The notes under the pieces were generated by a model, which saw only the letters and a list, made by a program, of their open reading frames with translations, was not told the DNA's origin and did not search any database. From Achromobacter deleyi (GTDB taxonomy: Bacteria > Pseudomonadota > Gammaproteobacteria > Burkholderiales > Burkholderiaceae_B), in contig NZ_CP065997.1 in NCBI RefSeq assembly GCF_016127315.1, forward strand, positions 5,332,001 to 5,396,000: a stretch of DNA of 64,000 nt. The letters are read 5' to 3'. The translations under genes and the position numbers were made by a program. Shown piece by piece: positions 28,169-34,347 of the stretch. Numbering within the stretch: position 1 is the stretch's first letter; each line of letters starts with the position of its first letter.

Positions 28169-28822
28169 TCAATGCAGCAGCAGCACGCGGCGGTAGCGCA
28201 GCGGCGTCTGCCCCAGCACGCCGCGCGAGATCACCAGTTCCAGCGCCGTGGCCGGCTGTTCGCCCCGCCCCGGCAGCGCCACCCAGCCGCGTCCGGGCGC
28301 CCAGGCCCGCACGCTGAAGTCCAGCAATTCGTCCAGCACCGGCGTGCCGGCGTCCACCGCGGGCATGGGCAGCGGCATGGCGTCCGTCGGCCGTCCCGCC
28401 GTGCGCAGCAGGCGGCCGCCCTTGCGTTCCCAGATCACCCGCTGGCGCGCCTCGGGCTGCCCGGGCGCGCCGCGCACGATGTCGATGCGCGGCGCCGGCG
28501 TCTTCATGCCGCTGACCTGGATCGCGTCGGGCAGCAGCTGCGGCACGATGGCCACCGGCTCCGCCTCCTCGGCCCCGGGCGCCGCCGGCGCCTCGGCCGC
28601 GGACGGCTCGGCCAGCACCACGCTGCGCGCGGCGACATCGCGCTCGAACTGGTCGAAGGCGCGCTGCAGCGCCAGCGCCTCGTCGGTGTGCTGGTCGAGC
28701 TTGCGGCTGGTCAGCGCCACGCTGTCGATGGCGCGCCAGGAGATCAGGCTGATGATGGCCATGATCATGATGGCGATGATCACCTCGATCAGCGTGAACC
28801 CGGCCTGGCGTCGCGGCGTCAT
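28169..28822 (-). CDS. gspJ: Type II secretion minor pseudopilin GspJ (HxcW-like)
   Basis: A 217-residue pseudopilin. MTPRRQAGFTLIEVIIAIMIMAIISLISWRAID shows the prepilin leader cleaved at G|F with Glu+5, then the long hydrophobic N-helix. The size and the LxFSVRAWAPGRGWV region fit GspJ, which caps the pseudopilus with GspI and GspK. The ATG overlaps the gspI stop. The open frame runs further upstream but without a leader. Confidence 0.85.
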   Translation of the reverse strand: MTPRRQAGFTLIEVIIAIMIMAIISLISWRAIDSVALTSRKLDQHTDEALALQRAFDQFERDVAARSVVLAEPSAAEAPAAPGAEEAEPVAIVPQLLPDAIQVSGMKTPAPRIDIVRGAPGQPEARQRVIWERKGGRLLRTAGRPTDAMPLPMPAVDAGTPVLDELLDFSVRAWAPGRGWVALPGRGEQPATALELVISRGVLGQTPLRYRRVLLLH

Positions 28823-29229
28823 GGAGAGCGGTTCTCGACGATGCCGGACAGCGTCGCCAGGCGCGGCGTCGGGCGCTGGTCGAGATAGACCTCGACGGTG
28901 ACCGTGCGCGCGCCCTCGCGGGCGTCGGTGTAGCGGCTGTCGCACACCAGGGCCAGCGGCCCCTGCGGGCAGGCGGCCTTGTCGCCGCTGGCGGTCAGCG
29001 CGGGAGGCGCCAGCTGCAGCTCGATCAGCCGGTTCTGCGCCGACAGCAGCGCCAGCGCCCGCTCGCGCAGCACGCCGTTGTTGGTCGTCAGCATGCCGGT
29101 GGTGCGCATGACGGCAGCCAGCGCCACGCTGACGATGGCCAGCGCGATGAGGATCTCCAGCAACGTGAAGCCGGCCGCGCGCGCCGGGCGGCGCGGCGGC
29201 GGGCGGGTCGGTTTGCGCGTGAGCCGCAC
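28819..29229 (-). CDS. gspI: Type II secretion minor pseudopilin GspI (HxcV-like)
   Basis: A protein of about 136 residues with the leader ARAAGFTLLEILIALAIVSVALAAVM, cleavage at G|F and Glu+5. The size fits GspI. The start is uncertain: GTG 29229 follows the gspH stop by one base and gives a 17-residue basic leader, while ATG 29259 overlaps gspH. Its stop overlaps gspJ (ATGA). GspI nucleates the pseudopilus tip. Confidence 0.8.
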   Translation of the reverse strand: MRLTRKPTRPPPRRPARAAGFTLLEILIALAIVSVALAAVMRTTGMLTTNNGVLRERALALLSAQNRLIELQLAPPALTASGDKAACPQGPLALVCDSRYTDAREGARTVTVEVYLDQRPTPRLATLSGIVENRSP

Positions 29230-29230
29230 G

Positions 29231-29764
29231 TCAGCGCACCAGGAAGCGGCCGCTGGCATCGCGCTGCACGTCGATCTGGCCCGCCGCGTTGGACAGCGTC
29301 AGCCGCCAGGGCGCGCCGAACCACTCGGCCGTCAGCAGCACCGGGCCGGCCGGCGAGACCCGCACCGGTCCGGCCTGCCAGGGGCGCGGCCGCAACGCCG
29401 GATCCCGCGCGAAGTCCTCGACCCTCGTCGCGTCCAGCAGCGGCACCGCGCCATCCAGCGCCCAGGCGCCGCGCACGAAACGGTAGCCCTGCGCGTCGGC
29501 CTGCCAGGCGATGCTGCGGCCGTCGCCGCGCGCTTCGCCCTGCGCGGCGGCGAAACTCTCGGCCAGCCGCTTCGCGTCGTCGCGCAACTGGCGCGCCGGG
29601 TCGGTGCGGATGCTCAACCCCAGCGCGGCCGTGGCGATGCCCACGATCACCAGGACCACCATCAGTTCGATCAGCGTGAAGCCGCGTTCAAGGGCCGCGC
29701 AGCGGCCGGCCCGGGCATGCGGCGCCCGCGGCGATGACGCAACAGCTGCGGCGCGCCGTGTCAT
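29231..29764 (-). CDS. gspH: Type II secretion pseudopilin GspH (HxcU-like)
   Basis: A 177-residue pseudopilin with a rather long basic leader and the junction LERGFTLIELMVVLVIVGIATAALGLSI (G|F, Glu+5). The periplasmic part, with RDDAKRLAESFAAAQGEA, fits GspH. Its ATG overlaps the stop of an ECF sigma factor gene (ATGA), so secretion genes and sigma factor are translated from one message. Confidence 0.85.
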   Translation of the reverse strand: MTRRAAAVASSPRAPHARAGRCAALERGFTLIELMVVLVIVGIATAALGLSIRTDPARQLRDDAKRLAESFAAAQGEARGDGRSIAWQADAQGYRFVRGAWALDGAVPLLDATRVEDFARDPALRPRPWQAGPVRVSPAGPVLLTAEWFGAPWRLTLSNAAGQIDVQRDASGRFLVR

Positions 29765-30345
29765 GCCTGCAGCCGCGCCGCCTGGGTCTCGACGTGGCGG
29801 CAGGCGTCGCGCAGCTGACGCCGGACGATGCGTCCGGACACGCCGTAGCGGGCCGCCGCCTCGCTCTGCAGCATGCCTTCGATGCGCACGCCGATGAAGA
29901 TCTCGCGCTGCTGTCGCGGCAGCGCCTCGATGACGCGCAGCACGCCGCGCATCGAGGAGCGCGCCTGCGCGATCCGCTGCGGCCCCGGCGCCGTATCCTC
30001 GATGTCGTCCCAGATCACTTCCGCCGCGCCCGGCAGCCGTTCCGCGCGCAGCCGGTCGATGGCGATGTTGCAGGCCATGCGGAACACATAGGCGCCGGGA
30101 TTGAGGACGGCGGGCGCCGGCGCCGCGCCGCCCTCGGCCACCCGCAGCCAGGCGTCGTGCAGGCTGTCCGCGGCCAGGTCGGGGCAACCGAGATGGCCGC
30201 GCAGCGCCTGCATCAGGCGCCCATAGTTCGCCGCGACGAATTCGCCCAGGCAGAGCGCACGCGGACGCGCCGCCTGCGCGCCGCCCGCGGCGAACTCGTC
30301 GCGCCGCCGTCGCGCCGGCGGCGCCGGTTCAAGACACAGGGACAT
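29761..30345 (-). CDS. ECF-type RNA polymerase sigma factor (second in locus, FecI-like)
   Basis: A 194-residue sigma factor. Region 2 contains GHLGCPDLAADSLHDAWLRVAE and FRMACNIAIDRLRAE. Region 4 contains EALPRQQREIFIGVRIEGMLQSEAAARYGVSGRIVRRQLRDACRHV. It is of the FecI group and clearly related to the sigma factor at 32836-33351. I start at ATG 30345; an earlier start would run deep into the upstream gene. It overlaps the PhdA-like gene before it and gspH after it. No anti-sigma gene adjoins it, so it may be governed by the FecR-like protein of the same cluster. Confidence 0.85.
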   Translation of the reverse strand: MSLCLEPAPPARRRRDEFAAGGAQAARPRALCLGEFVAANYGRLMQALRGHLGCPDLAADSLHDAWLRVAEGGAAPAPAVLNPGAYVFRMACNIAIDRLRAERLPGAAEVIWDDIEDTAPGPQRIAQARSSMRGVLRVIEALPRQQREIFIGVRIEGMLQSEAAARYGVSGRIVRRQLRDACRHVETQAARLQA

Positions 30346-30952
30346 GGCGGCTCTCCGTGGCGGCCCGGCCGCCGGGCGCAAGCGGGCGCCGTCCGGTGCC
30401 GGCCGGACGCTGGGCAACCCGCTTGCGCATTGCCCAATTGGCCGGCGTCAGCAGGCCGTCGTCCAGCGCCTGGCGCAACAGCTCGGCAACGCCGGCGTGG
30501 CCCGCGACCGCGTCGAGCTCGTCGTCGAAGGTCGGCGCGCACTCGCAGCCGTTGCCCTCCGACAGGCCGGCGAACCAGCGGAACAACAGGTTGTAGGCGA
30601 TCTGTTCATGGAAGTACGTCTTGCTGCCGGCGGGATAAAGCAGCTGCAGGATGTGGGTGCGGCACAGGATCGCCGCATCCAGCGTCAGCCCGCATTCCAG
30701 GCTGGCCTGGCGCAGCAGCGCGGCGTGCGCCCGCAGCGTGTCGTCGATGTGCTCGCGCAAGGCCACCAGCGGATGGCGCGGCGGCACGTAGCGGGTCAGC
30801 TGGATCTGGCCGATCCAGGTTTCGTGCGACACGACCCAGACCCAGGGAGAACCGTAGCGAGATACCGATACGGGTTGCTGCCTGGCGCAATCGAGCACCT
30901 TCGACAGTTTGCGGTCCAGCTCGAGCATGCCTACGTTGACGGTCGCCGACAT
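30329..30952 (-). CDS. PhdA-like protein: Phd antitoxin domain fused to IS5-type transposase N-domain (copy 1)
   Basis: A 207-residue protein. Residues about 5-45 resemble the Phd/YefM antitoxin fold (LSKVLDCARQQPVSVSRYGSPWVWVVSHETW). Residues about 60-150 match the DUF772 N-terminal domain of IS5-type transposases (HPLVALREHIDD...LLYPAGS...FHEQIAYNLLFRWFAGL). The DDE catalytic domain is absent. It resembles what I recall of PhdA (PA0691) of P. aeruginosa, from the Pdt/Hxc locus. AGGAG precedes ATG 30952, and the C-terminus is a basic low-complexity tail. It probably heads the message that includes sigma factor and gspH-I-J-C. Confidence 0.75.
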   Translation of the reverse strand: MSATVNVGMLELDRKLSKVLDCARQQPVSVSRYGSPWVWVVSHETWIGQIQLTRYVPPRHPLVALREHIDDTLRAHAALLRQASLECGLTLDAAILCRTHILQLLYPAGSKTYFHEQIAYNLLFRWFAGLSEGNGCECAPTFDDELDAVAGHAGVAELLRQALDDGLLTPANWAMRKRVAQRPAGTGRRPLAPGGRAATESRHVPVS

Positions 30953-31022
30953 CACGCGCTCCTGGGGCCTGTTGGGCCCATGTCCGGTTTGGCCGCGCTG
31001 CGTATGGCGCGGCCTGTACCCC

Positions 31023-31051
31023 TAAGACGACTCGGCGCGGCGGAACCCGCC
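31023..31051 (-). promoter_or_regulatory. Candidate ECF-sigma promoter motif A
   Basis: On the minus strand GGCGGGTT, 13 bp, then TCGTCTTA, ending 70 bp before ATG 30952. The same motif with the same spacing precedes the other PhdA-like gene and the FecR gene. CGTC in the -10 region is typical of iron-starvation-type ECF promoters. Confidence 0.7.
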
Positions 31052-31058
31052 AGGTTTT

Positions 31059-31646
31059 TTATTCAGGACGGATCGCCCGCGCGCGCCACGCCTGCAGCAG
31101 CGGGCGGTTCAACGCGATGCCGGTGGCCTGCTCGATCGGCGTGACCGGCGCCCCGTCCAGCGACTGCGCCAGGATGTCGATCATGTCGGCGCTGGCCAGC
31201 ACCCGTTCCAGCGCCTGGCCGAATTCCTGCGGGCTCCAGATTTCCTGGTCCAGCGACAGGCCAACGAACCAGCGGAACAGCAGGTTGCAGGAAATCTGTT
31301 CGTGCAGGCCGGCCTCGGTCTCGACGCCGTAGAGCAGCTGGATCGCCAGCGCCCGCAGCAGCGGCTGCGCCTCGATGCGCAGCATGGCGCGGATCGCGGC
31401 CGCATGCAGCCGCGGCTGGCTGGCGGCCACGGCCCGGTCCACATGATCGCGCAGCGCCGCCAGCGGATGGCCGGCCGGATTGAACTCGACCCGGCGGGTG
31501 TTGCGGGACCAGACCTCGTGCGACACGATCCAGACCCAGGGCGAGCCGTAGCGATGCACCGACACGGGATGCTCCCACGCCGAATCCACCACGGCCGACA
31601 GATTCTCCTTCAACTCTCGAATACCGATATTCGGTTTACGCGACAC
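31059..31646 (-). CDS. PhdA-like protein: Phd antitoxin domain fused to IS5-type transposase N-domain (copy 2)
   Basis: A 195-residue paralogue of the next gene. The Phd-like N-terminus is IGIRELKENLSAVVDSAWEHPVSVHRYGSPWVWIVSHEVW. The DUF772-like part includes IQLLYGVETEAGLHEQISCNLLFRWFVGLSLDQEIW, very close to true IS5 transposases, but the protein stops before any DDE domain. The start is GTG 31646 with GGGGAG six bases upstream. No Doc-type toxin gene is nearby. Automatic annotation may call it a transposase; conserved domain fusion, duplication and a promoter motif argue for a domesticated regulator. Confidence 0.78.
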   Translation of the reverse strand: MSRKPNIGIRELKENLSAVVDSAWEHPVSVHRYGSPWVWIVSHEVWSRNTRRVEFNPAGHPLAALRDHVDRAVAASQPRLHAAAIRAMLRIEAQPLLRALAIQLLYGVETEAGLHEQISCNLLFRWFVGLSLDQEIWSPQEFGQALERVLASADMIDILAQSLDGAPVTPIEQATGIALNRPLLQAWRARAIRPE

Positions 31647-31711
31647 GACTGCTCCCCATCGCGCGGACGCGGCATGCGCCGTCGATGGCGGTCATGCGCG
31701 GCCTGCCCTTA

Positions 31712-31740
31712 TAGGACGAGATGGGCAGGCCAAACCCGCC
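31712..31740 (-). promoter_or_regulatory. Candidate ECF-sigma promoter motif B
   Basis: GGCGGGTT-N13-TCGTCCTA on the minus strand, ending 65 bp before the GTG of the PhdA-like copy 2. Its leader sequence resembles that of motif A, suggesting that promoter and gene were duplicated together. Confidence 0.7.
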
Positions 31741-31749
31741 ACGCGGCGC

Positions 31750-32736
31750 TCAGCCCAGCAGCACCACGTTGCCCGGCAGGCGCGTGGCGGTCAGGCCGAA
31801 GGCCTTCTCGATCTGCACCAGCACCTTGTCGGTATCGCGGATCTCGAAGCGGCCACTGAGGGCGCTGGCGCCGCGCGCGCTGTCCAGCAGCACCACGCGG
31901 CCGCGGCGGTAGCGGTTGATCTCGGCCACCACCTCGGCCAGCGGCGTCTGCCGGAACACCAGCGAGCCCTGGCGCCAGGCCGAAGTCTCGGCCGGGTCGA
32001 TGCGCTGCACCTGGCCCAGTCCCTGCCCATCGTAGAACAGGCGCTCGTTGGGCCCGAGCAAGGTGGCGCCGCCGCCCAGCGCCACGCGCACCGAGCCGGC
32101 GATGCAGGTGACGCAGACCGTGCCGCCCAGGTTGCGCAATTCGAAGCGCGCGCCGCGGGCCTCGGCGCGGCCCTGCCCGGCCACCACCGTGACCGCGGTC
32201 GGCGAGGCCTGGCCGTCGAACGCGGCTTCGCCGGCGATCAGCTCGACCCGCACCGCGCCCGGCTGCTCCGAACGCAGCGCGATGCTGGTCTGGGTGTTCA
32301 TGTCCACCTGCACGCGCTCGCCCAGCCCGAACTGGCGCCGGTCGCCGGTGTCGGTGCGGTAGTCGGCCGACCATTCGTCCCAGGCCGGCCACAGGCGGAA
32401 CGGCGGCGCCACCACGGCGGCCACCGCCGCCGCGGCCGCGCCGCTCAGGCCGGCGCCCAGGAACGCGCGCCGGCCCCAGCCGGCTCCGCGCGACGCCGCC
32501 GCCGCCGACCGGCCACGCTGGCGCAGCACGGCCTGGCCGGCCGGCCCCATCTGCTGCCACAGCTGCCGCTGGGCGGCGAACGCCTGGGCGTGGCGGTCGC
32601 TGGCGGCGCACCACTGCTTGAGCGCATCGGCTTCGCGCAACGTCGCCTGCCCGGACGCGATCAGGCGGATCCAGGCGCGGGCCTGGCGTTCGATGTCCGC
32701 CTGTCTGCGATCGGCGGGCTGGGTTGCGGTATTCAT
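31750..32736 (-). CDS. FecR-family anti-sigma regulator (VreR-like)
   Basis: A 328-residue inner-membrane sigma regulator. The cytoplasmic N-terminus (ARAWIRLIASGQATLREADALKQWCAASDRHAQAFA) is the anti-sigma domain. One membrane segment at about residues 90-112 (RRAFLGAGLSGAAAAAVAAVV, with an Arg-Arg pair) leads to a periplasmic FecR domain (YRTDTGDRRQFGLGERVQVDMNTQTSIAL). A C-terminal STN-like segment follows (LAEVVAEINRYRRGRVVLLD). It should pass the VreA-like signal to the neighbouring ECF sigma factor. Confidence 0.87.
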   Translation of the reverse strand: MNTATQPADRRQADIERQARAWIRLIASGQATLREADALKQWCAASDRHAQAFAAQRQLWQQMGPAGQAVLRQRGRSAAAASRGAGWGRRAFLGAGLSGAAAAAVAAVVAPPFRLWPAWDEWSADYRTDTGDRRQFGLGERVQVDMNTQTSIALRSEQPGAVRVELIAGEAAFDGQASPTAVTVVAGQGRAEARGARFELRNLGGTVCVTCIAGSVRVALGGGATLLGPNERLFYDGQGLGQVQRIDPAETSAWRQGSLVFRQTPLAEVVAEINRYRRGRVVLLDSARGASALSGRFEIRDTDKVLVQIEKAFGLTATRLPGNVVLLG

Positions 32737-32806
32737 TGCATGCTCTCTCGATGCCGCCGCGCCGCCACTGCGGGCGTTGGCGCGCGGTTTTTCCCCTTGA
32801 CATCCA

Positions 32807-32835
32807 TAGGACGACTCTCGCAGCCGGAACCCGCC
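32807..32835 (-). promoter_or_regulatory. Candidate ECF-sigma promoter motif C
   Basis: GGCGGGTT-N13-TCGTCCTA on the minus strand, ending 70 bp before the FecR ATG and starting on the base next to the stop codon of the sigma gene. It gives the FecR gene a promoter separate from that of the sigma gene. Confidence 0.7.
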
Positions 32836-33351
32836 TTATGGTGACAATAATTTACGTGTGCGCCGGGCACAGTACTCGTGGGCGTTGCGCAGCTCGCGCT
32901 CGACGGTGCGCAGCGAGACGCCCATGCGCTCGGCGATGTCGTTCTGGGGCAGGCCTTCGAGCCGCACCGCCAGCAGGATGTCGCGCTGGCGCGCGGGCAG
33001 CTCGCCCATGGCGCGGGTCAGCGCGTCGAGCTCCGCGCGTCCGGCGGCGATCTGCTCCGGGCCCGGCGCCGGGTCGGCGATGGCGAGCAGCACCTCGGCC
33101 TCGGCGACGGTCAGGCGCCGGTTCTCGACCCGCTGCTGGTCCACCGCCACGTTCACGGCCATGCGCATCAGGTAGGAACCCGGGCTGTCGACCGGACCGA
33201 GTTCTTCCTTGGCCTCCAGCCGCAGCCAGGTGTCCTGCAAGGCGTCGCTGGCCAGGTCCGGACACCCCAGGCGCCGCGTCAGGCGCGCCTTCAGGTCGTC
33301 GTAGCGTTGCAGCATGAAGTCGCGCAGGACCGACAGGCTGGTGGGCATCAT
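32836..33351 (-). CDS. ECF sigma factor, FecI family (VreI-like)
   Basis: A 171-residue sigma factor. Region 2 includes LGCPDLASDALQDTWLRLEA and LMRMAVNVAVDQQR. Region 4 includes MGELPARQRDILLAVRLEGLPQNDIAERMGVSLRTVERELRNAHEYC. It lies between the STN/TonB-C gene and the FecR gene, the standard surface-signalling order. It is the best candidate to recognise the three GGCGGGTT-N13-TCGTC motifs. The start has two adjacent ATGs; I give the first. Confidence 0.9.
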   Translation of the reverse strand: MMPTSLSVLRDFMLQRYDDLKARLTRRLGCPDLASDALQDTWLRLEAKEELGPVDSPGSYLMRMAVNVAVDQQRVENRRLTVAEAEVLLAIADPAPGPEQIAAGRAELDALTRAMGELPARQRDILLAVRLEGLPQNDIAERMGVSLRTVERELRNAHEYCARRTRKLLSP

Positions 33352-33388
33352 GGATCCGTGTCAGTGCGGAAAGGACCGGCGCACGGCG

Positions 33389-34108
33389 TCAGTACGCCGG
33401 GCAACCCTGATCGTGTTGCGCCGATTCCGGCACGATCAGCATTACGAAGGGTTGCTCCAGGTCGGCCGGCGGCGCCTTGTCGAGCACGGTCTGGTCCAGC
33501 GCCAGCACGATCTCGCCGTCCTTGTCCGTGTCGCCGGTCGAATCCAGCACCCGCGCATGTTCCACCCGGCCCATCGGCGAGACCTCGAAACTGACCGCGG
33601 CGCGGTAGCCGCCGGCGCGGGTAGCCGGATTGCGGCACAGCGCGTCGCGCACGCCGGCCTGGACCACGCCGTAATAGCTCCGGTAGAACGCGCCGCGGTT
33701 GGCGCCGGCGCGGCGGCCGGACGAGGCGCCGGCTTCCCTGCGCGGGGCGGGCCGCAGGATGACGGCGTTGGCGGCCGTGTATTCCACCTCCAGCCCCGAA
33801 CCTTCGATCAGCATGCGCAAAGCCGCCTCCGGCGTATAGATTCCCTTGACCGCGGCCGAACGCCGCCCCACCGCCAACGCGGCGCGATACACCACCGAAC
33901 TGCCGGTGACGTTGCTGTACTGCTCGAGTGCCGATTGCAGCGGCTGCGCCGGCAGGTCGAAGTCGAAGACGCGCATGACCGGTTCCTGCGCGCCGGCCTG
34001 GCGCCAGCACAGGACCGCGCACAACCCCCACACGATCCACCAGCCTGTCCAACCCCGCCGGCGGCCTTGCGCCCGCGCCCCGCCCGCCCTGATTGGCTCC
34101 AGATGCAT
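33389..34108 (-). CDS. VreA-like signalling protein: STN domain plus TonB-type C-terminus
   Basis: A 239-residue exported protein. After a signal/anchor (WWIVWGLCAVLCWRQAGAQ, about 23-41) comes an STN domain (FDFDLPAQPLQSALEQYSNVTGSSVVYRAALAVGRRSAAVKGIYTPEAALRMLIEGSGL, in outline). A TonB-C-like domain follows from about residue 140 (GVRDALCRNPATRAGGYRAAVSFEVSPMGRVEHARVLDSTGD). There is no beta-barrel, as in VreA of P. aeruginosa, which signals to VreR in place of a receptor. I start at ATG 34108, downstream of a Pho box promoter. Confidence 0.85.
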   Translation of the reverse strand: MHLEPIRAGGARAQGRRRGWTGWWIVWGLCAVLCWRQAGAQEPVMRVFDFDLPAQPLQSALEQYSNVTGSSVVYRAALAVGRRSAAVKGIYTPEAALRMLIEGSGLEVEYTAANAVILRPAPRREAGASSGRRAGANRGAFYRSYYGVVQAGVRDALCRNPATRAGGYRAAVSFEVSPMGRVEHARVLDSTGDTDKDGEIVLALDQTVLDKAPPADLEQPFVMLIVPESAQHDQGCPAY

Positions 34109-34177
34109 GCCCAGCCCTTGTCGCGCTCCCGCGGCTGAAGGGGAGCCGCAACACGTCGTGCTAATCGGTGAATGGGC

Positions 34178-34211
34178 AATGTAGGTCGCGCTTGTGACTG
34201 CCGCATGACAG
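34178..34211 (-). promoter_or_regulatory. Pho box promoter before the VreA-like gene
   Basis: On the minus strand CTGTCAT-GCGG-CAGTCAC (34211-34194) fits the PhoB consensus of two 7-bp repeats spaced by 4 bp (7/7 and 5/7 matches). TACATT (34183-34178) lies 10 bp downstream, the distance expected for a PhoB-activated -10 box. The gene start is 70 bp further on. This predicts induction by phosphate starvation. Confidence 0.75.
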
Positions 34212-34278
34212 CCAATCGTCAGGTTTTGGGGCCATTGCAGGCCCGTTGCCACGGGGCCGCGCCAGGCGCGCGCGACCC

Positions 34279-34313
34279 GGCCCGCGGCGCCGTCCTTCGA
34301 CGGGCCGCGGGCC
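34279..34313. terminator. Strong GC hairpin after the giant exoprotein gene
   Basis: A 15-bp stem interrupted by one bulged base, with a 4-nt loop, starts 34 bp past the exoprotein stop on the minus strand. It lacks a T-run, so it may protect the 3' end of the message rather than terminate by itself. Confidence 0.5.
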
Positions 34314-34347
34314 GGGGATGGGCGGCGGCAAGGGCCGCCGAAGGGCT

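Noticed and set aside
30329..31646. Calling the PhdA-like genes insertion-sequence transposases
   Set aside because: They end before the DDE domain, show no terminal repeats, carry a Phd-like N-domain and have promoter motifs.
31023..32835. GGCGGGTT motifs as terminators of the preceding genes
   Set aside because: They lie directly after stop codons, but they do not form good hairpins and have constant internal spacing and constant distance to the next gene.
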